From NCBI GenBank assembly GCA_002633025.1, contig NMRB01000996.1:160888-224887 (forward strand): a DNA stretch of 64,000 nucleotides. The letters are read 5' to 3'. Source of the stretch: Notospermus geniculatus (taxonomy: Eukaryota > Nemertea > Pilidiophora > Heteronemertea > Lineidae). Both the position numbers and the translations under genes were made by a program. Of the stretch, positions 25,601-36,333 are shown piece by piece (positions within the stretch are counted from its first letter, which is position 1; each line of letters begins with the position of its first letter). Under the pieces are notes generated by a model. The model ran no database searches. It saw nothing but the letters and a program-made list of their open reading frames with translations, and was not told the origin of the DNA.

Positions 25601-26053
25601 CGACGTCGTGCCGGCGCATACGTCGTGTTTTGATTCGCTCGTCAGGTCAAAACGGGATTATGACGTCTGGTGGGAAAATGACCTAATTACGAAGTTTGAT
25701 CTCAGTATCTATATTGTCGATTTCTGAGAAGCTGATGACTCCTCACATAGTAAATAGCAACGAGGCCCTTGTTCCATTTGCATCCCCCCCCGTGCACCAT
25801 ACAGCTGCTGATCCAGAGAGCATGTACATCTACATGTACGTGCACTCCCAGTAGACTATCAAACACAATATCCTGACAAATCAAAGGTTTTATGTCAATG
25901 TCTTTCTTCTTTTCTTCAGGTATTAACCATTCTTCTGCCGGAAAACTTCAGCAAACGAGACAAGGAATAGAGAACGAACGGGAATCTCTTCAGAGACATT
26001 CAGATGTTGCCCTCTTTCGAACCCAGAGGTTTGACCGCACAACTCATCGTTAA
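22616..26053 (+). CDS. Secreted SUEL lectin - von Willebrand A domain protein
   Basis: Five exons stay in frame for 387 residues: 22616-22682, 23141-23488, 23877-24168, 24712-25034, 25920-26053. The first encodes a signal peptide (ALTVLLALLQNV). The second is a SUEL domain (GRVFCAGSYVYLRC, SSNYGRTHSYYC, MFCNGKSYC, DPCPGTSKYLYVSYQC) followed by a Pro/Lys linker. Exons 3 and 4 form a vWA domain with a MIDAS (DASGS), the threonine loop (TGGGTSTR) and the aspartate of ITDGIPSS, so metal-dependent binding looks intact. A Thr-rich spacer and a charged tail end the protein. SUEL domains bind rhamnose or galactose and vWA domains bind matrix proteins, so an extracellular adhesion, matrix or immune role is an inference. 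The last exon is the least certain because it has no known domain. Confidence 0.8.
22785..22916. mobile_element. MITE family B, copy 4 (SUEL-vWA intron 1)
   Basis: GAGTTTTCGCAAAGCCCCCG and its complement, about 30-base arms. The outer bases are GCGAG/CTCAC rather than GGGAG/CTCCC. Confidence 0.9.
22924..23104. repeat. Perfect 87-base-arm hairpin
   Basis: 22924-23010 and 23018-23104 are exact reverse complements by eye, separated by the 7-base loop CTCTAAA. The arms start AACACGTTATTATTTCGATC. It sits between a family B MITE and the SUEL exon of the SUEL-vWA gene. Perfect arms suggest a very young element. Confidence 0.95.
23551..23632. mobile_element. MITE family D, short copy
   Basis: ATGAGTTTTGCTAGCAGCCG at the left and CTCCAGGCGAAACACATCAT at the right resemble the ends of 12178-12337; most of the interior is missing. 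Confidence 0.55.
24316..24471. mobile_element. MITE-like inverted repeat in vWA intron
   Basis: CCCTTACGAAAATGTGACAC at the left is matched by GTGTCACATTTTCGTAAGGG at the right; the arms extend through GTGTAAATGAC. Confidence 0.85.
24489..24571 (-). repeat. tRNA-like (SINE head or tRNA relic)
   Basis: On the minus strand GTCTGAGTGG resembles a pol III A box, and about 40 bases later GGATTCAACTCCC resembles a B box. No clear acceptor stem closes it, so a degraded tRNA-derived SINE is likelier than a working tRNA. Confidence 0.35.
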
Positions 26054-26778
26054 TGAAGAAAGGCTCTCGAACAGGTGTGGCCACGTAGGCCTACTCTCTG
26101 CAATATCAACTGAATGATAATTCTTTCCGCAGTCCATTTTGTGTCCTTTTGGCGAATACGGTCGAAACCTCTCTCAATAATGCATATTTGTGCGACGAGT
26201 GACAACAAGTTTGGTTAGTAACCGGGTTGCTAGATGTCGCCAAATAGGCACTCGACCATTTAACCCTACCGGCGAGATCTGGAACCAAACTAGTTGATTA
26301 AGTACATGTCGAAAAACATTACCTTCCTTCAATACACAACGATCCCGAACACTCAGTGAGTTACGTTGTTCGATGCTTTAGGCTGAATTCATGTTGCCCA
26401 TATTAATAAGAAACATCGTCACATTCCAGGTCGCGAACCGATCATTTGGACAGTGCTGCCACCTGTAACGTGGTGATGTCTCTCATGGTACTTTAGAGCT
26501 TTACTTTACTTTACTTTAAGCATGGCGCACACGAGCGACTAAACTGGGGGCGACTACCAATGCGACTACTAGGTCGCATGCGATAATTACCTTTGAGGTC
26601 GATCAGTGATGTCATCCGCGACATCACTGATCTCCCAGTGAAGCATTTGTTGCAAACGAGTCAAAAAAACTAAAAAAACTAAAAATATGTTCAGGCGCTC
26701 CTGTAGTCGCAAGGCTAGTCGCCTAGAAAATCGCTCAAAAAATCGCTCGTGTGCGCCATGCTTTACCGGGGTAGCTTA
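26054..26778. other. Interval between SUEL-vWA and the GPCR pair
   Basis: Non-coding. It contains a MITE at 26517-26764 and the 3' flank shared with the second GPCR copy (from about 26345). Confidence 0.5.
26517..26764. mobile_element. MITE with AAGCATGGCGCACACGAGCG ends
   Basis: AAGCATGGCGCACACGAGCG at the left is mirrored by CGCTCGTGTGCGCCATGCTT at the right; GCGACTA motifs repeat inside. It is missing from the matching position near 29000 in the second GPCR unit, so it inserted after the duplication or was lost from one unit. Confidence 0.8.
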
Positions 26779-27846
26779 CTATAATCTGCGCGTTTCGCCT
26801 TCGTTGACTTTGTGAGAAGAACCTTTCGACGTATTTTTTCCATCTGCACACGTAACTATCTGCACCATTTCTTTCCTAAACTTCCTGCACGCCAGACAAT
26901 AGAGATAAGAGTTGAGTGTATAGTTCATATTTTGTATGATGACCGCCAGATTCGAACTAAATCTTTGGAGAACTAATACCTCGGCTGTTCGCTGGCCTCG
27001 CCAGTTTTGCCAAAATAAAATATGAACTCGAGTCGGGATGTTAAAAGCAATGAACGCACTTGTGACAATAACAATTGATTTCGTAATAGATTTTTCAGTT
27101 GTTGTTCTGTTGCTCTGCGAAATATGCGACAAATTTTTGTTGCTTTTACGGACTGCTATGTATATACCGATGTTAAAAGTTAAAAGAGATACCATTGGAA
27201 TGTAAAATAAAAACAAGTCATTCAATATTACATTGATAGCCACAAATTCTTCTGAGAAGTTATACGGACAGTAACGAGCCTTATACTTGCTTTGTTCCGT
27301 GCGCAGCAGGGAAATTCCTCCCCTAACTATTCCAAAGGATAAAACCACCAATGTTGAAATTCGGGCTCGCTTTATGGTGCATAGAGAGGCAGCTTTTAGG
27401 GGCCAAGTCAGAGCAATGAACCGGTCACAGGCCATGAAGACTAAGATCCATTTTGAAAGGATGTTCGAGGCGTCAATGCACGAAGCGTAAAACAAACAAA
27501 ATGGCTGCTTTACCCGTCCTGTGAGGAAATATTTCGGTGCCACTATGATCAGATATCTTAAAAACATGAGACCGAATATATAGAGACTGTCAAACACCGC
27601 TGTACATCTCATGTAGAAACAAGACGTATTTTTGGAGTATTTCTTCTGATTCATAAGGATATAACTGAAGACATTACCGATGATACCAATGATTGCTAGG
27701 ACAGGTGGAATAGGGATCGTCAGGATAAAAGATGCTATTTCCAAAATCTTTGCTACTGATGAAGAACTCTGATCTCCATAGACGTCGCTTACGTCAGTAA
27801 CGAACGTATCGTCAGTGGGTGGACGTGTACCCTCCGGATGGGCCAT
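26779..27846 (-). CDS. Rhodopsin-class GPCR, tandem copy 1
   Basis: Single exon, 355 residues, intact. TM1 has IIGIIGNVFSYIL (conserved Asn), TM2 AVFDSLYIFGLMFL, the TM3 cysteine lies in PFCLFYASC, and TM3 ends ACDRFIAL (DRY variant). Loop 2 has PLKAASLC. TM4 lacks the usual tryptophan, TM6 (SAFIAFNIP) lacks CWxP, and TM7 has LNSYLYCL (NSxxxY-like in place of NPxxY). NVT/NFS-type glycosylation sites are few. These departures fit fast-evolving, lineage-specific rhodopsin-like receptors, as known from expanded chemoreceptor-like families in sea urchins; ligand and role are unknown. It is nearly identical to the next copy upstream on the same strand. It has an Arg-Pro insertion near residue 8. 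Confidence 0.88.
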   Translation of the reverse strand: MAHPEGTRPPTDDTFVTDVSDVYGDQSSSSVAKILEIASFILTIPIPPVLAIIGIIGNVFSYILMNQKKYSKNTSCFYMRCTAVFDSLYIFGLMFLRYLIIVAPKYFLTGRVKQPFCLFYASCIDASNILSKWILVFMACDRFIALTWPLKAASLCTIKRARISTLVVLSFGIVRGGISLLRTEQSKYKARYCPYNFSEEFVAINVILNDLFLFYIPMVSLLTFNIGIYIAVRKSNKNLSHISQSNRTTTEKSITKSIVIVTSAFIAFNIPTRVHILFWQNWRGQRTAEVLVLQRFSSNLAVIIQNMNYTLNSYLYCLACRKFRKEMVQIVTCADGKNTSKGSSHKVNEGETRRL

Positions 27847-28470
27847 TTAGAATCCATAAAATCAAAAGTCGTGTGTCAATGTGTCTTCTGTACTCCTTCG
27901 GCCAGTGAAGTCCATACGTCAGCCAAAAGAGTTCAGCGAGCGAGTCGTTAAAGCCAGAGAATACACCGGGGGCACTTTAGAAACAGTCAACGACCCTCAG
28001 CCATTGATACGTGGCTGTCTTTGGAATCCAGGGGCGCTTAACGACACAAATTTAACGAAAATAAAATGAAGCTAACCATAGCGTGAAGCCATCGGATATT
28101 TGTGTCCTTGTACACAACATCAATTGGAGGATATTCAATATACATGTTATACTAGTATCAATGTGACGTGTTTGTACTCCAGCTAAAAATTACTCACACC
28201 AAAAATAGGTCTGATATATTTATGCAGAATGCCGCAAGGTGCGCATTCGACCGGTGTTACATCTGCCAGTGTTTCTGTGGGTGAGTGTTTCCCCCTTATT
28301 GTTTGGGAAACGCTGGCAGATAGATCGACACGTTTCTCCCTGTGTGCCCTATTCTCAAGTCGCTGCTTATTCCGTCAGACAATAGGAAGGGAACTCAGAG
28401 ATGGGGAACATTGGCAGATGTTACATCGGCAAAATGTTTGTGAATTCGATACGGGTAGATCCGATGGTAT

Positions 28471-28602
28471 TAGGGAGTTTTCGCAAAGCCCCCGAAACGC
28501 CAACGCGAACGTCTATCCTTTTGTTCGGTGCTCTCTTCATAGCATCCAACAATGGGATAGGCGTTCGCGTTGGCGTTTCGGGGGCTTTGCGAAAACTCCC
28601 TA
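28471..28602. mobile_element. MITE family B, copy 5
   Basis: Best-preserved copy: TAGGGAGTTTTCGCAAAGCC and the exact complement at the right, flanked by TAT/TA bases. Confidence 0.92.
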
Positions 28603-28605
28603 TTA

Positions 28606-28736
28606 TAGAATTTTCGCAAAGCCCCCGAAACGCCAACGCAAACGTCTATCCTTTTGTTCGGTGCTCTCTTCTTGGCATCGAACAATGGGTTTGGCGTCCG
28701 CGTTGACGTTTCGGGGGCGTTGCGAAAACTCCCTAT
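28606..28736. mobile_element. MITE family B, copy 6, adjacent to copy 5
   Basis: Starts four bases after copy 5 in the same orientation (TAGAATTTTCGCAAAGCCCC ... AAAACTCCCTA). Insertion next to another copy, or tandem duplication. Confidence 0.9.
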
Positions 28737-29104
28737 TAGTGAAAGGTTTTACCACACGTGTCAGTTGCATCCATCAATCAACATGTGACATCTTGGATGG
28801 TAGTTGGTTCCCGGTCCCTCGGTAGGGTTAAATAGACTGGTTCCCGTCCTTGAGTAACGTTGTTCGATGCTTTATGCTGAATAATCTACATTGAGAAAAT
28901 CGTCACATTCCAGGTCGCAAATCAATCATTTGGACAGTGCTGCCACCTGTAAGGTGGCGATGTCTCTCATGGTACTTTACAGCTTTACTTGTTTCTATTT
29001 TCAATGGCCTAAGGTACATGTGTGCCTTGCTTTCAGATACGAGTGACCAGTACCTACCGTATGAATTGACACAAGGTACAATGAGGCTCACAGATTTCGA
29101 TTGA

Positions 29105-30166
29105 CTATAATCTGCGCGTTTCCCCTTCGTTGACTTTGTGAGAAGAACCTTTCGACGTATTTTTTCCATCTGCACACGTAACTATCTGCACCATTTCTTT
29201 CCTAAACTTCCTGCACGCCAGACAATAGAGATAAGAGTTGAGCGTATAGTTCATATTCTGTATGATAACCGCCAGATTCGAACTAAATCTTTGGCGAACT
29301 AATACCTCGGCTGTTCGCTGGCCTCGCCAGTTTTGCCAAAATAAAATATGAACTCGAGTCGGGATGTTAAAAGCAATGAACGCACTTGTGACAATAACAA
29401 TTGATTTCGTAATAGATTTTTCAGTTGTTGTTCTGTTGCTCTGCGAAATATGCGACAAATTTTTGTTGCTTTTACGGACCGCTATGTATATACCGATGTT
29501 AAAAGTTAAAAGAGATACCATCGGAATGTAAAATAAAAACAAATCATTCAATATTACATTGATAGCTACAAATTCTTCTGAGAAGTCATACGGACAGTAA
29601 CGAGCCTTATACTTGCTTTGTTCCGTGCGCAGCAGGGAAATTCCTCCCCTAACTATTCCAAAGGATAAAACCACCAATGTTGAAATTCGGGCTCGCTTTA
29701 TGGTGCATAGAGATGCAGCTTTTAGGGGCCAAGTCAGAGCAATGAACCGGTCACAGGCCATGAAGACTAAGATCCATTTTGAAAGGATGTTCGAGGCGTC
29801 AATGCACGAAACGTAAAACAAACAAAATGGCTGCTTTACCCGTCCTGTGAGGAAATATTTCGGTGCCACTATGATCAGATATCTTAAAAACATGAGACCG
29901 AATATATAGAGACTGTCAAACACCGCTGTACATCTCATGTAGAAACAAGACGTATTTTTGGAGTATTTCTTCTGATTCATAAGGATATAACTGAAGACAT
30001 TACCGATGATACCAATGATTGCTAGGACAGGTGGAATAGGGATCGTCAGGATAAAAGATGCTATTTCCAAAATCTTAGCTGCTGATGAAGAACTCTGATC
30101 TCCATAGACGTCGCTTACGTCAGTAACGAACGTATCGTCAGTGGGTGTACCCTCCGGATGGGCCAT
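29105..30166 (-). CDS. Rhodopsin-class GPCR, tandem copy 2
   Basis: Single exon, 353 residues, intact. Against copy 1 I count four substitutions (V to A near residue 30, A to V after CLFY, N to D in the second loop region, L to R before TM7) and a two-residue deletion near the N terminus. All motifs named for copy 1 are kept (IIGN, DRFIAL, PLKAASLC, LNSYLYCL). The matched 5' flank reads similarly for about 360 bases, so both copies probably share promoter elements. Whether the pair is two loci or two haplotypes in series cannot be told here. Confidence 0.88.
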   Translation of the reverse strand: MAHPEGTPTDDTFVTDVSDVYGDQSSSSAAKILEIASFILTIPIPPVLAIIGIIGNVFSYILMNQKKYSKNTSCFYMRCTAVFDSLYIFGLMFLRYLIIVAPKYFLTGRVKQPFCLFYVSCIDASNILSKWILVFMACDRFIALTWPLKAASLCTIKRARISTLVVLSFGIVRGGISLLRTEQSKYKARYCPYDFSEEFVAINVILNDLFLFYIPMVSLLTFNIGIYIAVRKSNKNLSHISQSNRTTTEKSITKSIVIVTSAFIAFNIPTRVHILFWQNWRGQRTAEVLVRQRFSSNLAVIIQNMNYTLNSYLYCLACRKFRKEMVQIVTCADGKNTSKGSSHKVNEGETRRL

Positions 30167-30660
30167 TTAGAATCCATAAAATCAAAAGTCGTGTGTCAAT
30201 GTGTCTTCTGTACTCCTTCGGCCAGTGAAGTCCTACGTCAGCCAAAAGAGTTGAGCGAGCGAGTCGTTAAAGCCAGAGAATACACCGGGGGCACTTTAGA
30301 AATAGTCAGCGACCCTCAGCCATTGATACGTGGCTGTCTTTGGATTCCAGGGGCGCTTAACGACACAAATTTAACGAAAATAAAACGAAACAAACCATAA
30401 CGTGAAACCATCGGATATTTGTGGCTTTGTGCAACACCCATTGAAGGATATTCAATACATATGTAATATGTCACGTGTTACAGCTGAAATAAGTCACACC
30501 ATAAATAGGTGTGATATATTTTTGCATCCTACATGTACGTTACTGAGTCCATATCGAACTTGTCTAAAAATGGAGCTTTTGTCTTTGTACAGTATCTGTT
30601 AGACAATGGATATTTTGACCGGTTATTAGAGTTCAAGGTCGAGTTAACGATCTACCATGT

Positions 30661-30960
30661 TTAAAGCTGAGGTTCTATTTTCATGAAAATGTCGGTGATA
30701 TTTCCTCTTGAGGCGTTTTCAACACAAGATTCAAGAAAACAATCGTTTACCATGATGTATCGATGCCATGTCGACATTACACAAGGACACACACTTTCCT
30801 CCTTGGGGATTTCGCTCATCTTTGCTGTGATTGCTGCCTTCAATTCACCAATTGTTTGAGGATTGTTCTTATACACATTATCCTTGAAATACCCCCACAG
30901 AGAAAAAAAATCTGGAGGGTTAAGTTCCAGTGAATATGCTGCCCACTCCTCGTCACACTT
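30661..30960 (-). pseudogene. Relic of an IS630/Tc1/mariner-type transposase (C-terminal end)
   Basis: The minus-strand frame reads WAAYSLELNPPDFFSLWGYF then KDNVYKNNPQTIGELKAAI and ends at a stop at 30661. SLELNPPDFFSLWGY matches the SPDLNPxDFFLWGY block around the last catalytic acidic residue of DDE_3 transposases, and the next helix (NNPQTIxELKAAI) is typical. Only about 95 residues remain, with no start or catalytic core upstream and no paired terminal repeats found. Confidence 0.75.
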
Positions 30961-31414
30961 CCTGCTAGTGTTCCTTCAGCGCCGAGGACGCCATTTGGAG
31001 CACATTTTGGAAAGAACATAAAAATTATATGCAAATTGACTCAGATATATGGGCAAAACTTTGTGGAATGATCATCCATAGACTGAAGTTTAAGTCCACC
31101 AAATTTGAAGAATTTTGATGGACCTATGTAGGATTAATTAACCTTTTTATGGGTTCGCGTTTTTGGGGTCACCCTGATATTTTATAGCGATTTTCACTGC
31201 AATACGTCTCAAACACTTCAGGCTATTACCCCAGTCTCTCCAGAAACCTTTCTGAGGAAGTCAAACACCAGCTCATTCAGTGCTCACGTGATCCATTCAG
31301 AATACAAAGTGGCGACTCGAAGCAGTCACCTCTCGGTCTCACGTCCGAGAAGAAACTAATATACCCCTTCGTAGATTCATTTCAGTTTTGGAGTCACATG
31401 ATCCATTAAGGGGT

Positions 31415-34400
31415 TTAAATCGAATCAAACTCCTTTTTACTTCTAACACTGTCGGTGGCGCTGTTGCCGTTGCTGTTGTTGTTGTTTTGTCCCTTCTCGC
31501 TGGAGACGCTGGTCATGTTCGTCTTCTTGGCAACTTTGGAGATCCTCAGCGATGTTTTCAGCAGAGTGAATGTCCGCCTGTTGAAGGAGAACGCCAAGGA
31601 AATGAAGACGCCGAGGGTCGAGTTGAAGATGACGAACAGGTACCAGATGACCAGGTTATCAGTGAACGCCCCGATGAACCCGAAGATCCATGTGAACCCC
31701 ATCAGGCAGGAGAGCTTGACATACAAAACAAAGTCTGTTTTGGTCGTCTGCCCTCTCGCTTTTTTCACTGAACGTTTGGCGCGGATGATAGAGACTGTAG
31801 TCGTGATGAACAGGCCAATGTTTACGGTGATAATCAGAGCAATCGGGAGAATAAAACCATAGATGATCCCTTCCTTCTTCGAGAACCAACATGGCCCCTT
31901 TTGGTTGTCTTGATGTCCGTAACCGATCGGTACGTCGGTGAGTTTGTCGAGAAGGCCGCAGATGAGAACAATAAGTCCTGGTACTCCGTACGCGTAGACG
32001 GCTGCAGAAACAAGTCTTCCGCGTCCCGAGTTTACCACATCGAGGAAACCACGTGAGAAAGTCCAAGCCATGTTAATAGCTATGGCGTTCATCCAGAAGA
32101 AGGCAGAGAGCCAGAGGTAATGGCTGATCATTGCAACAGCAAAACACGCTACTTCATGGGTGAGGCGCTCCACAGCTGCGATGTAGAGGAACTGTGCTAG
32201 GAACAAAACGGCGCAGAGGTTCGTCAGCATGAGACCCGGAGTGGTTTGCAGAGGTTTTAGGACAATGTGCAGGACAATGGTAAGAAGCAGGAAAGCAAGA
32301 GATAAGACAGTCCCGAAGTGAGTCAGAATTGGGTTGACTTTGGTTGGCCATGGAAACGACTTAGGCCTATGTTCACGTCGAGCGCAGGCGTATACTTGGT
32401 CGCCAATGATGGCGTACGGTTCCGACAACTCTTTCCCCGTTTCATTGCTGACTAAGTGTCCTGAACAGTTCTGATAATTAAACGAAGACAGGTTGTACGT
32501 CAAGATAGCACAGTTATTGAATTTCATGGCATAGGTATCGCATGCCATGATCTCCCAGCCACTCGAAGATGTTTTTCGTATGAGAGCCTTGTTCACATCT
32601 CGCCCCTTCTTCTCGAAGTATCTAGCCAGTGTCCCGTTCTCCGAGTAAGGAATAGCAACAAGAGTTCCTTTATCGCACCACAAGGGCAACTGAACACCAT
32701 GATTATAAAAGAGATACTCAAAGTCGAATTTCCGATTCGAAGAAGACAACTTCTCCATCGATTCGGTCATCTTCTTCATGTAGGTCAAATCATCATCCTT
32801 AAAATGATCAGAATATTTGTAGTAAAAGTTTATGTTGATGGTAGCGTTGCTGCCGAATAGGTATTCCTTTCCACCAATCAGCGGTCGTATCACTGTATTG
32901 TCGGTCCCAAGTTCTGCTGTAATATTGACAGGGCCTGTTGTAGGTGTGTTCCGTCTGATACTAAACTGAAGCGCGTCTTCAAACATTCTACCGAAAACTC
33001 GTGAATCGTTCAAATCTCTATCGGTTATCAATATAAGCGGTTGATTTAGTGTCATCTTCGTGACCACTGTCATGAGACTGTTAGGCGGCGGAACGGTGCC
33101 TGTTGGTAAGATTTTCGGAAGTGTGTAACTTCGTTCGAAGGGGTCGCGAATGCACTCGCCATCCCATTCCACTTGGCTCATTCCACATCGCTGCAATGGC
33201 CTACACTTGTCTGTAAGATCGTCAAAGATCTCATGCTCTTCGCATTCTCTCCATACCCTGTGACGAGGAGCAAGCACACGCATCATACGTTCTATCGGAT
33301 TGGATACGTGGGTAGGTTGAATACGGATCTTCCGAGGACGTTTCCAAGGGCACAGGAGATCCTTGTCGGTGACTCCGTTACACCGCGCGCAGTATACATT
33401 CTTATAACGTTGAATTCGAAACATCCCTGGCAAATGACCCCTGGAAATGATAGCATACACATCGCCTTTGTGCACAAGACATCGTTGTTCGACTTCCCTG
33501 TGAGTTTTCAAGGAATCATCCAAAGATGTTGGGCATGTGTCAATAAGGGGGTCGGAGGTATCTGCTTGCGAGGCGAGACTTTGTCCACAACTCCTAATAA
33601 ATGGGCTATGCTCGAACCTACCTGGGACGGAAGGTGAAAGTGCACAAGTTCCATATAAATGCTCATTAAACATAGCTTCCAAAATCATACTGATATTTGG
33701 AGTTCCTTTTACAATGCCGTGACAGTCCCTTACTGACCAGAAATCGACGTTTGACAAGGAGATGTTATGGCACTGAGAGCAGTAGACGTTTTTGAAGTGG
33801 ACATCGCGAGTGACAACCGGGGTGGTGTGGTAGGCAGAATCGGTTGGGGACGTGCCTGTACATGCGTCTACGATGTGGCCGGTGGAACTCTTCGGACAGC
33901 TGTCGACAGCAATATCAGAGATTGGCTTCGAACAGTTTTTGTATTGTGAAAACCTGTCGATGTATGCTGTCTTTTCTGTGTGTCTTTTCTTACAATCTTC
34001 GTACCCAATACAACAGTCGTGATTCCTTTCACAGAAACCGTCACAGTAGCACCTCCCCTCGTCATGGACGCCACATTTCTTCCCGTCACAGAAAGAAGCC
34101 GTGCAGGAGTACACCGGGCCACGAGTAATGACGTCATTCCGGTAGTTCGGCTTTTCTACACAGTCCTTTGGTAACGTCGGCGGTGGAGCTTGCCTGTTTG
34201 GTTTAGGCCTACATGCGTATACATTATCACCAATAATGACGTAGGGTTTTGGCAGATAATCACCCGTCTTCTTTAACTTGGGTATCTTCGAACAATCATC
34301 GATGAGGAAAGATGAAAAATTGTACCATTGGATGTCACAATCCTCAAATAACGGCGCAAATCTATCACAGGTTACGATGTCAATCGAACCTGATCTTGCC

Positions 34401-36333
34401 CTCAGAACAGCATCGTTCACGTCACGTCCCTTTAGCATCAGAAACTCCTTCTGGCTCTGGGTGAGGGGTATAACAGTCAGCTGACCTTCAGGACAGGTCA
34501 AGGGCAACTTGACACCTTTACTGTAAATTTCATACCCCAATTCGAATCTTTTCTTGGATTCTCCCAGCTTTTGCATCATCTTGCCGACGTAATCCAAGTC
34601 AGAAACCTTCTCTCTGTTATCATACCTCTGGTACAAGGTAATGTTAATAAGTGTATTCGTTTCCAGTTTTAGTTCCTCTCCACCGAAAACTTTTGATCTT
34701 CTGACGTACCTTTCGTCGAAGGCGGTAGTAAGGTTGTAAAAGTTATCACGGTGCCAATTCAGACTGAACTGCAAAGCCTCCTCGAACGATCGTCCAAAGA
34801 ATTGCTGGTTTTGTAATTCGTCATTGGTTAGAAATATTACCGCAGGAACTGTCAGGCGAAGCTGCATGAAGACAGTCATCACGAACTTGGCCCCATGAAA
34901 AGATTTCTTTGGTATTAACGTTGGAAGCGTGTAGCCGGCTTCGAATGGATCACGGATGCATCGCCCTTCCCATTTCACGTGACTGATCCCACATCGCTCG
35001 AGAGGCTGACATTTCATTCCATCATATATTTCATTTTCTTTGCAATTGAAGTTTGGCTTTGGTCTATGAATAAAGTGTATGTTCGTCACATGAACTGGTC
35101 CGTTTAACACTCTTCTGACATCAATCAAACGAGCCGGGCACACGAGTTCATAATCCTTTACTCCGTTACACTGAGCGCAGTACATATTCTTGTACTGCCG
35201 TAGTTTCGCAGGAAAAGCAGTAACATTGCCAGCGAGCCGAGTAAACACAGCTGATTGATAAACATGACATTTTTTCTCAATCTCTTTCTGACTCGGTGTG
35301 GTGGCATTCCACGGGCAGGAATCAATTTCTACGCCATATTCAGATATTTTGGTGGGAGCGTTCTTTATTGGTCCACAACTCCTGACGAAAGTGGAGTGTT
35401 CGTATCCATGCGGGACTTCCGGTTTCCACCGACATGATCTCTTAAGCTGGTCCATAAACATGGTTAAGAACACGTGACTGACTTTCAGAGGCCCCTTGTC
35501 TGAACCAAAACAATCCGCCATCGACCAGAATTTCGATGCTGACATCGAAATGTTATGACACAGAGAGCAGTAGATGTTCCGGAAGTGAACACCGCCACTG
35601 ACCACCGGAACAACGTCATAGAGAGAACCAGTGTTAGCAGTTGCGCATGCGCTTACGAGATCATCTGCGGTGCCGTTCGGGCAGCTGCTGACAGTGATTT
35701 TGTCCTTGCTAACGGAGCAGTTCATGTAATCGGCAAATGTCCTGATGAACTCCGCTTCTTTCGATAAGTTTTTCGAGCAAGTTTCGTAGCCTATGCAGCA
35801 GTCTCCGTACTGCTCACAAAACGGATCACAGTAACAATTCCCGTTGTCAGAAAAGCGGCATTTGTGATGGTCACAAGAAGGATGGACGCAGAAGTAGATA
35901 GGACGTGACTGACCGATCACCTGTTGGTACTTCAACGCAGCGACGATTCGGGGTGATCTCTTCAACCGTCTTTCGTCGTGATTGTCAGATGTACACCCAT
36001 CGGCTTTTCTGTCACATGTAGAGGCACATGTGTACAAATGGTGGTAGGCTGTCCCAAGAACGGATAATATACCTGAAAAGAGTGAATTTCGTTACGATTA
36101 ACCACGGCACAAAAATTTATATCAACTTAATCGAATGGCATTGCCTTGAAAGTCGAGGACGTGTGAGTTCAGACCTTTCTGTTTAGTGGTTCGGTATAAA
36201 AGTGAAGTTTAATAGCGGTAGCATTCTGTAGGTCAGGCATTTCAAGCTGCCTTTACAATACAAACAGATCAAGAAATTTACAAAAAAAAATTAATGAAAA
36301 TGTTTACTAACCGAAGAGAAGTTTTAGTGTCAT
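31415..36333 (-). CDS. Methuselah-like secretin-class 7TM receptor with duplicated somatomedin-B ectodomain
   Basis: Two exons: 36312-36333 (MTLKLLF, start of the signal peptide) and 31415-36072, joined in phase 1, giving 1559 residues. The signal peptide continues GILSVLGTAY. A somatomedin-B domain at about 69-106 (CYCDPFCEQYGDCCIGYETC) opens an ectodomain unit of about 590 residues that also has YKNMYCAQCNGV and the RCGxSxVxWxGxCIRDPFE block. A second unit starts with a second somatomedin-B domain near 660-700 and repeats the same order. Seven membrane segments follow at about 1253-1511 (THFGTVLSLAFLLLTIVLHI, MNAIAINMAWTFSRG, MGFTWIFGFIGAF), as in 7tm_2 / Methuselah-like receptors. I see no GPS autoproteolysis motif. 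The tail is Asn/Ser-rich. The 4.7-kb second exon is unusual. The ligand is unknown; a surface receptor role is inferred from the family. Confidence 0.88.

Larger units (their letters stand above)
27847..29104. other. Interval between tandem GPCR copies
   Basis: Non-coding. It has the 5' flank of copy 1, a hairpin at 28260-28322 (ATCTGCCAGTGTTTC mirrored as GAAACGCTGGCAGAT), two family B MITEs, and the 3' flank of copy 2. Confidence 0.5.
26345..30535. repeat. Tandem duplication of a GPCR unit
   Basis: About 26345-28240 and 28855-30535 match through the 3' flank, coding region and 5' flank. Coding parts are about 99% alike; flanks diverge more and contain indels. The copies differ by the MITE at 26517, and two family B MITEs lie between them. 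Confidence 0.85.

Noticed and set aside
28229-28825. 198-codon open frame
   Set aside because: It runs through two family B MITEs; the repeated residues such as [11 protein letters not shown] are translated inverted repeats, seen at every copy of the element.
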